Made by a program: the position numbers and the translations under genes | Shown: in pieces, positions 1 to 7,076 of the stretch | How positions within the stretch are numbered: position 1 is the stretch's first letter | Layout: every line of letters begins with the position of its first letter | The notes under the pieces: model-generated | The model's database searches: none | Seen by the model: only the letters and a program-made list of their open reading frames with translations | What the model was told of the DNA's origin: nothing | From: an uncultured Blautia sp. | GTDB lineage: Bacteria > Bacillota > Clostridia > Lachnospirales > Lachnospiraceae | Assembly (NCBI GenBank): GCA_900553515.1 | Contig: USDN01000038.1 | Coordinates: forward strand, 1-25,306 | Direction of reading: 5' to 3' | Length of the DNA: 25,306 nucleotides

Positions 1-3
1 ATA

Positions 4-40
4 GTTCAAAACACCTACACGATGCGTAGATGTTTTGAAC
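4..40. repeat. 15-bp inverted repeat, possible terminator hairpin
   Basis: Arms at 4-18 and 26-40 are reverse complements with one mismatch, separated by a 7-base loop. Read on the minus strand the mismatch becomes a G-U pair, so the RNA downstream of trmL would form a continuous 15-bp stem. No U-run is visible because the window ends three bases later, so it may be a terminator of the trmL operon, a terminator of a convergent gene outside the window, or part of a dispersed repeat. Confidence 0.5.
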
Positions 41-58
41 AGGCTAAAGCCGTATTAA

Positions 59-84
59 AAAATATTTTTCTGCAAAAATATTTT
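59..84 (-). terminator. AT-only hairpin overlapping the trmL stop codon
   Basis: Arms at 59-69 and 74-84 form a perfect 11-bp stem made only of A and T around a 4-base loop. On the minus strand the stem overlaps the TAA stop of trmL and is followed by further T residues. Stem stability is low for an intrinsic terminator, so it may work together with the stronger hairpin at 4-40 or act on mRNA 3' end stability. Confidence 0.35.
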
Positions 85-577
85 ATTTCCAGTCATATTT
101 TGTCAGATGTCCTCCCAGCTGCATATGACTGAAATCATGCTGGCGAAGAGCCTCATAAAGAACAATAGCCACCGAATTGCTGAGATTCAGAGAACGAATG
201 TCGTTAATCATAGGAATGCGGACGCATGTTTCCTGATTGTTCAGAAGAATCTCCTCGGGAATTCCCGCGCTTTCCTTTCCAAACATGATAAAACAGTCAT
301 CCTCATATTTTACTTCCGTGTAAGTCTGAGGCGCCTTTGTTGTGGCATAATAGATCCTGGCTCCCGGATTTCTCTGAAGAAAATCTTCATAATTCAGGTA
401 AGTAGTCACATCAAGATCCTTCCAGTAATCCATCCCGGCTCTTTTAATGGCTTTTTCATTCAGTAAAAATCCCAGTGGCTCAATAAGATGAAGTCTTGTT
501 CCTGTAGCCACGCAGGTCCTTCCTATGTTTCCTGTATTCGCCGGGATTTCCGGCTCATGGAGTACAATATTCAGCAT
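83..577 (-). CDS. trmL: tRNA (cytidine/uridine-2'-O)-methyltransferase TrmL
   Basis: A 164-residue SPOUT-family methyltransferase that in this family 2'-O-methylates the wobble base (position 34) of tRNA-Leu isoacceptors using S-adenosylmethionine. The three SPOUT motifs are visible: NTGNIGR at residues 14-20, FGKESAGIP at 99-107 and the C-terminal RSLNLSNS at 128-135 that forms the knot and SAM pocket. The length matches the family (about 155-165). A longer open frame extends upstream, but the start at 577 is preferred because AGGAGA lies 7-12 bases before it and the protein then begins exactly at the conserved MLNIVLHEPEIP. The start overlaps the end of the upstream gene by 7 bases, so translation is probably coupled. 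It is the last gene of the operon. Identification is confident; exact tRNA targets are inferred from the family. Confidence 0.95.
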   Translation of the reverse strand: MLNIVLHEPEIPANTGNIGRTCVATGTRLHLIEPLGFLLNEKAIKRAGMDYWKDLDVTTYLNYEDFLQRNPGARIYYATTKAPQTYTEVKYEDDCFIMFGKESAGIPEEILLNNQETCVRIPMINDIRSLNLSNSVAIVLYEALRQHDFSHMQLGGHLTKYDWK

Positions 578-1224
578 TCTTCTGTCTCCTTTTTCTTTCC
601 CGGTAATCTGCCGGAATTTTTCCACTTTTCTCCCCATGAAAACTTCGTGATCTCATCCTGAGAGGGACGTTCCAGATATCTGATATTTTCTCCGCTTCGC
701 AGAATACGGTCATTGCCCTTTACCGCCTTTCCGATCACTGCTGCCGGAATTCCCTGTTCAGAGTAATACTGTACCAGTTCTTCTCCTCTTACTGTCCCCA
801 CAAGAATACTTCCTTCCGAAAGAAGTTTATAAGGATTCAGGTCAAATCTCTCGCAGATCTCAATCGTTTCCTGACGAACAGGGATCTTACGAAGATCTGC
901 AAAAAGTCCCATTTCAGAAGCCTCCGCCACTTTCCACAAACCAGCCAGAATACCGCCTGTTCCCAGAGAATAAAGAACATCCGTTTCTATTACAGTCTGA
1001 GAATCAGCCATACTTTCAGAGACACCGTAAAGAGAGGGACCTCTCCATGCATCCCAGAGAAATCCTTCAGAAAAAAACTGTCTCAGAAATTCTTTTTCTT
1101 TTTCTACAATAAGAGCAGTACCCGTAAGGGCAATATCCCCGACGATCACAAGGTCGTCTCCCTCTTTCAAAAGCCCTGTCACCTCCGCGCGCAGGGCTTC
1201 CATTGCTTTTTGTCCAAGTTTCAT
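571..1224 (-). CDS. AIR synthase/HypE C-terminal-domain-like protein
   Basis: A 217-residue protein. Residues about 85-170 resemble the C-terminal domain of the AIR synthase/HypE/SelD/ThiL superfamily: GILAGLWKVAEAS at 91-103, IPVRQETIEICERFDL about 114-129, LLSEGSILVG at about 134-143 and GIPAAVIGKA at 158-167. Full-length members are usually 320-450 residues with an N-terminal ATP-binding domain; here only about 85 residues precede the C-terminal domain and I see no obvious ATP-site aspartates of the usual DD type. The last 20 residues are charged and look disordered. The start at 1224 has GAGG nine bases upstream; the gene begins 15 bases after the 34-residue peptide gene and overlaps trmL by 7 bases. 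Function is unknown; it may be a hydrogenase-maturation-factor-like or purely structural paralog. Confidence 0.75.
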   Translation of the reverse strand: MKLGQKAMEALRAEVTGLLKEGDDLVIVGDIALTGTALIVEKEKEFLRQFFSEGFLWDAWRGPSLYGVSESMADSQTVIETDVLYSLGTGGILAGLWKVAEASEMGLFADLRKIPVRQETIEICERFDLNPYKLLSEGSILVGTVRGEELVQYYSEQGIPAAVIGKAVKGNDRILRSGENIRYLERPSQDEITKFSWGEKWKNSGRLPGKKKETEEC

Positions 1225-1239
1225 ATTCCATATCCTCTG

Positions 1240-1344
1240 TTACACCAGAATAGACAAAATGCTTGGAACAACCATAGCAAGAACCAGTATCACCGCAATC
1301 ACTGCTGTGATAACTTTACGTTTTTTCGGATCAAACATTCCCAT
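1240..1344 (-). CDS. 34-residue single-span membrane peptide
   Basis: A short gene that ordinary length cut-offs miss. It encodes 34 residues: a start MGMFDP, the basic segment KKRK at residues 7-10, then one hydrophobic span from about 11 to 34 ending ILSILV. The basic N-terminal side predicts an N-in membrane peptide. It has a strong ribosome binding site (AAGAGGTG, six bases before ATG) which lies across the end of the radical SAM gene, only 5 bases separate it from that gene, and the next gene starts 15 bases after its stop. The placement, Shine-Dalgarno and clean basic/hydrophobic pattern all argue for a translated gene. Its shape recalls small membrane anchors such as Prli42, but I cannot show homology. 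Confidence 0.7.
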   Translation of the reverse strand: MGMFDPKKRKVITAVIAVILVLAMVVPSILSILV

Positions 1345-1349
1345 TTTCG

Positions 1350-3023
1350 TCACCTCTTTTTATTTTCGTCTGTCTCTGTAAGACAGATCCTCTGTACCGT
1401 CGCATTGTTTGTCAGCGGGTTTCTGTGTTCATAATCAAAAAGAATTGCGTCGTTCTCTCCAAATACCTCTATATGAGCGGTTTTCGGAATTCCACGGACC
1501 TTTCTGTAGTCCCGGATCATTTTCTCATATGGCTTCTGGTCAGAGGCAAAGGAAGGACGCTTTTTCAGCTTTTCTCTCAGATAAAGGTCACAAACCATAT
1601 ACTGAGAAGACCGTTCCGCAGAAAATTCTGTTTTTTCACGGATAAACTCCAGAAGGATCTCATAGCGCCGGATTCTGGAATGAGAGATTTCTCCGTAACC
1701 TTTTTCCTCATAAAATGCTCCCAGGCTTTCATAGAAATCAAAGGGAGATACAAAAGCGCCGACCAGCCAGTGAAGCGTGTTCTGGAACTGACCACTATTA
1801 TAATACACTTCCACCATACTTTCCACCATTTTCAGCCGCAAAATATCTTTATAAGCAAACCATCTGGTGCAGAGAACCTCATAAGGCTCCCTGTCTTTAT
1901 AAAGAATCTGGTACTTCTCTGCCTCATGATACATAGATGAACCTTTCAGCACTTTCAGAAATCCCAGCTGCAGCTGATCCGGCTCCATACGGTAAACATC
2001 ATTAAACGAATTCCGGAAGCTTTCGTAATCCTCATAAGGAAGTCCTGCGATCAGATCCAGATGCTGATGGATGTTTCCATAGCTTTTTATCCGTGCCACT
2101 GATTTTTTCAGCTTTTCCAGATCCATAGTCCGATGAATCGCCCGGATGGTTTCCGGATTGGTAGACTGCACGCCGATCTCCAGCTGGATCAGTCCCGGTC
2201 TCATATGGCTCATCAGCTCCAGTTCTTCCTCACGGATAAGATCTGCGGATATCTCAAAATGAAAATTCGTGACTCCATTATCATGATCCTGTATGTACTG
2301 CCAGACAGCCATAGCGTGATCGTGACGGCAGTTAAAGGTCCTGTCCACAAATTTCACCTGTGGCACCTTCTGATCCAGAAAAAACTGCAATTCCTTTTTT
2401 ACCAGAGAAAGCTCCCGGAATCTCAGTTTTTTATCAATGGATGACAGACAGTAGCTGCAGGAAAAAGGACACCCCCTGCTGCTTTCATAGTAAATAATCC
2501 GGTTGGTGAAATCCTCTGTATTTTCATAAGCAAAAGGGACTTTACTGAGATCCATGCTCTCTCTCCATCCATTATGACGGATTTCCTTTCCGTCACGATA
2601 AGCGATTCCTCTGATCTGCTCCAGTGTCCCTGTCCCTTCTATATAATAAAAAGCAAGTTCCAGAAAAGTCTCCTCTCCTTCTCCTACCATGACTCCGGTA
2701 AGCTGCGGAAGCTCCTTCAGAAGTTTCTCTGCATCAAAAGAAACCTCCGGGCCTCCGACCCAGAAGGCCGTACCCGGAAGTATTTTCTTAAGATCAGGAA
2801 TCAGCTCCTTAATATAGGAGATGTTCCAGATATAGCAGGAAAAGCATACTACTTCAGCGCCGCTCCTGTAGATATCCTTCAGAACCTCATCCTTTGTCTG
2901 ATTGACAGTATACTCCCCAAGGAGTATGGATTCTTTAAATCGGGATGCATATGCCCTCAGATCATACACTGCCGGATTGGAGTGAATGTATTTGGCATTA
3001 CATGCCGCCAGTAATATTTTCAT
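1350..3023 (-). CDS. B12-binding-type radical SAM protein (DUF4080-like)
   Basis: A 557-residue radical SAM enzyme. Residues 1-130 look like the Rossmann-type cobalamin-binding domain found in this class (MKILLAACNAKYIHSN at the start; GGPEVSFDAEKLL and VGEGEETF further on), although the classic DxHxxG cobalamin-ligand histidine motif is not evident. The radical SAM cluster motif CxxxCxxC is at C185, C189 and C192, within SSRGCPFSCSYC. The region from about 400 on (DILRLKMVESMVEVYYNSGQ) matches the C-terminal domain typical of the DUF4080 group. GGGAG precedes the ATG by 8 bases. It sits 21 bases after thioredoxin in the operon, a plausible link to redox supply. The substrate is unknown; the family has been annotated as possible anaerobic magnesium-protoporphyrin cyclase-like only by distant similarity, which I do not adopt. 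Confidence 0.88.
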   Translation of the reverse strand: MKILLAACNAKYIHSNPAVYDLRAYASRFKESILLGEYTVNQTKDEVLKDIYRSGAEVVCFSCYIWNISYIKELIPDLKKILPGTAFWVGGPEVSFDAEKLLKELPQLTGVMVGEGEETFLELAFYYIEGTGTLEQIRGIAYRDGKEIRHNGWRESMDLSKVPFAYENTEDFTNRIIYYESSRGCPFSCSYCLSSIDKKLRFRELSLVKKELQFFLDQKVPQVKFVDRTFNCRHDHAMAVWQYIQDHDNGVTNFHFEISADLIREEELELMSHMRPGLIQLEIGVQSTNPETIRAIHRTMDLEKLKKSVARIKSYGNIHQHLDLIAGLPYEDYESFRNSFNDVYRMEPDQLQLGFLKVLKGSSMYHEAEKYQILYKDREPYEVLCTRWFAYKDILRLKMVESMVEVYYNSGQFQNTLHWLVGAFVSPFDFYESLGAFYEEKGYGEISHSRIRRYEILLEFIREKTEFSAERSSQYMVCDLYLREKLKKRPSFASDQKPYEKMIRDYRKVRGIPKTAHIEVFGENDAILFDYEHRNPLTNNATVQRICLTETDENKKR

Positions 3024-3044
3024 TGCTCAGACTCCCTGTACCCG

Positions 3045-3347
3045 TTATTCGCCAAGAAGACGGATCAGGTCGTTTTTGGCGGTAAGGCCTACCACACGGC
3101 TGTCTTCTTTTCCGTTTTTGAATACGATCAGAGTCGGGATACTCATAACCCCATACTGCTGAGCCAGAGCCGGCTGCTGATCCACATCAACCTTGCCTAC
3201 GGAATATCCCTCTGCCGCAAGCTCCTCCACGATCGGCGCCTGACGCATACAGGGACCGCACCAGGTTGCCCAGAAATCCACCAGTACCGGTTTCTCAGAT
3301 TTTAATACCTCATTTTCAAAATTCTGTGTTGTCAAAGTAATCTCCAT
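3045..3347 (-). CDS. trxA: Thioredoxin
   Basis: A 100-residue cytosolic thioredoxin. The redox motif WCGPC is complete, with C30 and C33, followed by the family pattern KVDVDQQPALAQQYGVMSIPT including the cis-proline (SIPT) and the GxxxxxxL-type C-terminus. The start at 3347 is an ATG eight bases after GGAGG; an in-frame TTG slightly upstream is less likely. It lies 14 bases downstream of a thioredoxin-reductase-like flavoprotein, so the pair probably forms a dithiol reduction system, and upstream of a radical SAM enzyme in the same transcript. Confidence 0.95.
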   Translation of the reverse strand: MEITLTTQNFENEVLKSEKPVLVDFWATWCGPCMRQAPIVEELAAEGYSVGKVDVDQQPALAQQYGVMSIPTLIVFKNGKEDSRVVGLTAKNDLIRLLGE

Positions 3348-3361
3348 AATCAAATCCTCCT

Positions 3362-4270
3362 TTATGATCTGTCTGCATTTCTTTTGCGGACATATTTCCC
3401 TGCATGGATACCTGCCACACTTCCCTCATATACCGCCTTGGCCACCTGCAGAAGACCGCCAGTGCAGTCGCCTGCGGCAAACAGTCCGGGAATGGTTGTT
3501 TCCATGCTTTCATTTACCCTGATATGACCTTTTTCTGTCAGCTCCGCACCCATCTGACGGGCAATCTCTGTACTGCCTGCTGTGCCAAGAGCAACAAAAA
3601 CGCCGTCTGCCGGATAAAAGGAAGCCTCCTGTTCCCCTTCTTCCTGAACACTCATACCGGTTTCCATCCGAAGTCCGGAAACAGTCTGTTCTCCCTCAAT
3701 GGACTGAATCTTCATGGTATTGACTGTAATGGAATGTTCTCTGGAAAACTCCGGCTTCTCCCCATTGGTATAGATGGTAACGGAAGGTGTCACATTTTTG
3801 AGTTCTTCCGCTTCGTGAAGTGCAAAATCACTGTTTCCCAGAACAGCCACTTCTCTGCCCCTGTAAAAAAAGGCGTCGCAGACAGCGCAGTAGCTTACGC
3901 CTCTGCCCTCATATTCCCGGATTCCCGGAATCGCCGGCGCCGCCCGCTTCCCTCCTGTGGCAAGGATCACGCTTTCTGTCTCAATATCTCCGGCCGTGGT
4001 CTTTACGGTAAACGTATCAAATCCGGAGATTCCCAGCACCTGCGCCTCCAGGATACGGACTCCCAGCGCCTTTGCCTGAGCAATTCCCGTATCAAAAAGC
4101 TCCTGTCCGGACAAAGGACGTTCCAGTCCATAATAATTTTCTATTTTTTCTGCTTTTTCCAGTGCGCCGATCCCGGTATGGATCACCAGCGGATCCATAT
4201 TTCCCCTGACCGTATAAAGTGCTGCAGAGATTCCTGCCGGTCCTGCACCGATGATAACAACTTTTTCCAT
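3362..4270 (-). CDS. Thioredoxin-reductase-like FAD oxidoreductase
   Basis: A 302-residue flavoprotein of the low-molecular-weight thioredoxin reductase fold. It has the FAD dinucleotide motif GAGPAG (residues 8-13), the redox pair CAVC at 128-131, and the C-terminal FAD site AGDCTGG near 266-272. The second nucleotide-binding site is abnormal: where NADPH-dependent reductases have GGGDSA and a following HRR basic motif, this protein has GNSDFA (145-150) and IYTNGEKP (166-173). Known clostridial ferredoxin-dependent flavin thioredoxin reductases also lack the NADPH motifs, so the electron donor may be ferredoxin; this is inference. ATG at 4270 follows AGGTGA by 8 bases; an upstream in-frame GTG would overlap that site. 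First gene of the operon and immediately upstream of thioredoxin. Confidence 0.9.
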   Translation of the reverse strand: MEKVVIIGAGPAGISAALYTVRGNMDPLVIHTGIGALEKAEKIENYYGLERPLSGQELFDTGIAQAKALGVRILEAQVLGISGFDTFTVKTTAGDIETESVILATGGKRAAPAIPGIREYEGRGVSYCAVCDAFFYRGREVAVLGNSDFALHEAEELKNVTPSVTIYTNGEKPEFSREHSITVNTMKIQSIEGEQTVSGLRMETGMSVQEEGEQEASFYPADGVFVALGTAGSTEIARQMGAELTEKGHIRVNESMETTIPGLFAAGDCTGGLLQVAKAVYEGSVAGIHAGKYVRKRNADRS

Positions 4271-4297
4271 ATTTCTTATCACCTGCTTTCTTACTAA

Positions 4298-4342
4298 TCT
4301 ATAGTATACACCTTATCAAAAAAGATTCCGTGACCTTGTCAC
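4298..4342 (-). promoter_or_regulatory. Possible promoter and operator of the thioredoxin operon
   Basis: On the minus strand a -10-like TATACT (4303-4308), overlapping TATAGA (4298-4303), lies about 35 bases before the flavoprotein start. No good -35 hexamer is present at the right distance. Just upstream sits a perfect short inverted repeat, GTGAC-ctt-GTCAC at 4330-4342, which is placed where an activator or repressor could bind. Weak evidence. Confidence 0.35.
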
Positions 4343-4372
4343 AGTTTTCTGTTTTTCGGACATACTGAATAA

Positions 4373-4436
4373 AAAATAAGACAGCTCCTCCGGATCTTCT
4401 GTATCTGCACAGCTTCCGGTGGTTCTGTCTTATTTT
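4373..4436. terminator. Terminator after pxpA
   Basis: Arms at 4373-4384 (AAAATAAGACAG) and 4425-4436 are perfect reverse complements, and the interior contains further pairing between CCTCCGGA-type and TTCCGGTGG segments. The minus-strand RNA ends in a U-rich stretch, so it terminates the NRAMP-pxp-acc operon after pxpA. The A-rich left flank also gives a U-tail in the other direction. Confidence 0.75.
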
Positions 4437-4445
4437 ATCTCACAT

Positions 4446-5213
4446 TTACACGATCCTGTCAAGAGCGCAGATCTCCACGCCCTCCTCAGTCAGAGCCCTG
4501 CGTATTTTTTCCACAAAAGCAAGGGCTTTTGCGCCGTCTCCATGAACACAGACCGAGTCTGCCTGGATCGGAATATCTTTGCCTGTAATGGCTGTGACCT
4601 TTTTCTCTTTTACCATTCGTACCACACGGGCAACTGCCAGATCCTCGTCTGTGATCATGGCGCCTTCTTTCCGGCGGTTCACAAGAGAGCCATCCTCCTC
4701 ATACGCACGGTCTGCAAAAACCTCCAGCGCAGTGCGAAGCCCCATATCGCTTGCCGCACGGGCAAGTTCTCCGCCGGACAGAGCCAGAACGATCAGCTGC
4801 GGGTCAAATTCCCGGATTCCCTCACAAATAGCTCTGGAAAGCTCATAATCCTTTGCAGCCATATTATAAAGGGCCCCATGAGGTTTTACATGCTGCATTT
4901 TGATTCCATGCACTCTGCAGAAAGCATCCAGAGAACCCAGCTGATACAGCACATATGCCTTTGCCTCCGCCGGGCTCACGCTTAAATTTCTTCTTCCAAA
5001 TCCCATCAGATCCGGAAATCCCGGATGAGCGCCGACACGGATTCCTGCTTCTTTTGCCATGGAAAGAGTCTGGTCCATCACAACCGGATCAGAAGCATGG
5101 TATCCACAGGCAACGTTTGCAGAAGTGATCAGTGGGATCACTTTGTCATCGTTTCCAATGGTATAGTTTCCAAAGCTTTCTCCCAGATCACAGTTCAAGT
5201 CAACTCTAAACAT
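4446..5213 (-). CDS. pxpA: 5-oxoprolinase subunit A (LamB/YcsF family)
   Basis: A 255-residue LamB/YcsF protein. PxpA with PxpB and PxpC forms the widespread prokaryotic ATP-dependent 5-oxoprolinase converting pyroglutamate to glutamate. Diagnostic motifs are present: VDLNCDLGESFG at the N-terminus, ANVACGYHASDP, HPGFPDLMGFGRR, HVKPHGALYN and a late VHGDGAKA. The start at 5213 is chosen because the family begins with xVDLNCDLGE and a GGAG-type site stands directly before it; an upstream in-frame GTG would add three residues. It is the last gene of the operon, 11 bases after accC, and is separated from pxpB/pxpC by the two biotin genes, which is not the simple pxpBCA order and suggests a functional tie between the hydrolase and biotin-dependent carboxylation. 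Confidence 0.93.
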   Translation of the reverse strand: MFRVDLNCDLGESFGNYTIGNDDKVIPLITSANVACGYHASDPVVMDQTLSMAKEAGIRVGAHPGFPDLMGFGRRNLSVSPAEAKAYVLYQLGSLDAFCRVHGIKMQHVKPHGALYNMAAKDYELSRAICEGIREFDPQLIVLALSGGELARAASDMGLRTALEVFADRAYEEDGSLVNRRKEGAMITDEDLAVARVVRMVKEKKVTAITGKDIPIQADSVCVHGDGAKALAFVEKIRRALTEEGVEICALDRIV

Positions 5214-5224
5214 AAACTCCACTC

Positions 5225-6571
5225 CTATTTAATATGCATTAAATTTTCGATAAATCCGGTATCTGCCTTACCTTCACAGAATACCGGATGCTTCATGATC
5301 TGATACTGGAAATCCAGATTGGTCTCCACTCCCACGATCAGCATTTCATCCAACGCGGAACGCATCTTCTGGAGGGCAGCCTCTCTGTCCGGAGCATGAA
5401 CGATCACCTTTGCGATCATGGAATCATATTCTGACGGAATACGGTAGCCGGTATAAAGACCGGTATCCACCCGGACTCCATTGCCTGCAGGAAGATGAAG
5501 ATGCTGCACCACGCCAGGGCTCGGCATAAAGTTTTTCTCCGGTATCTCCGCATTGATCCTGCACTCGATCGCATGTCCCCGAAGCTTCACATCTTCCTGT
5601 TTAAAGCTCAGCGGAAGTCCCATGGCAACACGGATCTGCTCAATGATCAGGTCGGTACCCGTAACCATTTCTGTAACTCCATGCTCCACCTGGATCCTGG
5701 TGTTCATTTCCATAAAGAAAAACTCGCCCTGGGGACTTACAATAAATTCAATAGTTCCTGCATTTGTATAATTTACTGTTTTTGCTGCAAGAACTGCATA
5801 TTGATTCATTTTTTCTCTGGTTTCTTCCGTGATGGCAGGTGACGGAGATTCCTCGATCAGCTTCTGATGGTTTCTCTGTACGGAGCAGTCCCTCTCTCCC
5901 AGAGCAACCACATTGCCAAAATTATCTGCCATAATCTGGATCTCCACATGACGCGGATTTTCCACAAACCGCTCGATATACATAGTATCATCGCCAAAAG
6001 CATTTGCAGACTCTCTCTGTGCCACATTAAACTGAAATTCAAATTCATCCTCAGAAGCAGCAACTCTCATTCCCTTGCCGCCGCCTCCGGAGGAAGCCTT
6101 TATCATAACCGGATAGCCGATCTCATTTGCAAGCCTCAGTCCTGTCTCTGCATCATACACCGGCTCTTTGGTTCCGGGCACAACCGGAACTCCGGCCTCC
6201 ATCATTGTCTTTCTCGCCTGGGATTTATTTCCCATTTTGTCTATAACATCTGCATCCGGGCCGATAAAGGTAATCCCGTTTTCTTTACATCTGCGCACAA
6301 ACTCGCTGTTTTCGGACAAAAAGCCAAATCCCGGATGAATCGCATCCGCTCCCATATTTCTGGCAGCCTGAATGATACGGTCCATATTCAGGTAACTGTT
6401 CCTTGCCGGACCTTCCCCGATGCAGATTCTCTGGTCTGCCAGCTGCACATGAAGACTTTTTGCATCCTCTTTGGAGTAAACAGCAACACTTCGGATCCCA
6501 AGATTCCTGCAGGCACGGATGATACGGACAGCAATCTCACCCCGGTTGGCGATTAAAATTTTGTTAAACAA
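5225..6571 (-). CDS. accC: Biotin carboxylase, pxp-associated AccC paralog
   Basis: A 448-residue biotin carboxylase (ATP + bicarbonate + biotin carrier to carboxybiotin). Visible features: N-terminal KILIANRGEIAVRI, HPGFGFLSEN at 80-89, the glycine-rich ATP-grasp loop KASSGGGGKGMR (158-169), ERDCSVQRNHQKLIEE, and the catalytic MNTRIQVEH (289-297). The residue after EH is glycine (EHGVTE) where fatty-acid-synthesis enzymes normally have proline (EHPVTE). Translation appears to start at an uncommon TTG (6569-6571) eight bases after GGAGG; no ATG gives the conserved N-terminus. It follows accB by 22 bases. There is no accA or accD nearby, so it probably charges the adjacent carrier for the PxpB/PxpC-type transferase rather than for malonyl-CoA synthesis, though a housekeeping role cannot be excluded. 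Confidence 0.92.
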   Translation of the reverse strand: MFNKILIANRGEIAVRIIRACRNLGIRSVAVYSKEDAKSLHVQLADQRICIGEGPARNSYLNMDRIIQAARNMGADAIHPGFGFLSENSEFVRRCKENGITFIGPDADVIDKMGNKSQARKTMMEAGVPVVPGTKEPVYDAETGLRLANEIGYPVMIKASSGGGGKGMRVAASEDEFEFQFNVAQRESANAFGDDTMYIERFVENPRHVEIQIMADNFGNVVALGERDCSVQRNHQKLIEESPSPAITEETREKMNQYAVLAAKTVNYTNAGTIEFIVSPQGEFFFMEMNTRIQVEHGVTEMVTGTDLIIEQIRVAMGLPLSFKQEDVKLRGHAIECRINAEIPEKNFMPSPGVVQHLHLPAGNGVRVDTGLYTGYRIPSEYDSMIAKVIVHAPDREAALQKMRSALDEMLIVGVETNLDFQYQIMKHPVFCEGKADTGFIENLMHIK

Positions 6572-6593
6572 TATTCACGCCTCCCTCCGGCTC

Positions 6594-7034
6594 TTATAAT
6601 TTCTTTACACGGAACAGAGGCTGTCCATATTCCACCTTCTGCTCGTTGCTTACCAGAACTGCCTCGATCTCACAGTCAAAATCGCTCTGGATCTCATTCA
6701 TCAGCTTCATTGCTTCAAGAATACATACGGTCTGTCCGTTTTTCACCTGATCACCCACTTTTACAAATGCCGGTGCATCCGGTGCCGGTGCAGAATAAAA
6801 AGTACCAACAATCGGAGAAGTGATAAAAAGCTTTTCATCCTCCTCTTTCACCTCTGCTGTCGGTGCTTCTGCAGGTGCTGCAGGAGCCGGTGCAACAGGC
6901 ATGCCTGCCGCCACGACCGGAGGATGATCCAGCTTGCTCATAGTAATCTTCAGGTCGCCTTCTTTTAATGTGAACTCTGTCAGAGAAGAATTCTCAATGA
7001 TCTTAACCAGTCCTTCAATCTTTTCTAAATCCAT
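6594..7034 (-). CDS. accB: Biotin carboxyl carrier protein
   Basis: A 146-residue biotin carrier. The N-terminal 35 residues (MDLEKIEGLVKIIENSS, then FTLKEGDLKITMSK) are typical of AccB, followed by an alanine/proline-rich flexible linker (about 45-65) and a C-terminal biotinyl domain with the ILEAMKLMNEI motif; the biotinylated lysine is K110. The start at 7034 has AAGGAG about ten bases upstream. It lies between pxpC (42 bases upstream) and accC (22 bases downstream). The same-operon arrangement carrier-carboxylase inside pxp genes suggests it carries carboxybiotin to the PxpB/PxpC complex. Confidence 0.93.
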   Translation of the reverse strand: MDLEKIEGLVKIIENSSLTEFTLKEGDLKITMSKLDHPPVVAAGMPVAPAPAAPAEAPTAEVKEEDEKLFITSPIVGTFYSAPAPDAPAFVKVGDQVKNGQTVCILEAMKLMNEIQSDFDCEIEAVLVSNEQKVEYGQPLFRVKKL

Positions 7035-7076
7035 TCCTGTATCTCCTTTTCTATCCTGTTTTTGCAAAAACTCTTT

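Noticed and set aside
5225..7034. Housekeeping acetyl-CoA carboxylase operon.
   Set aside because: No accA, accD or fatty acid synthesis genes are present, and the pair is enclosed by pxp genes; a separate role is more likely, although not proven.
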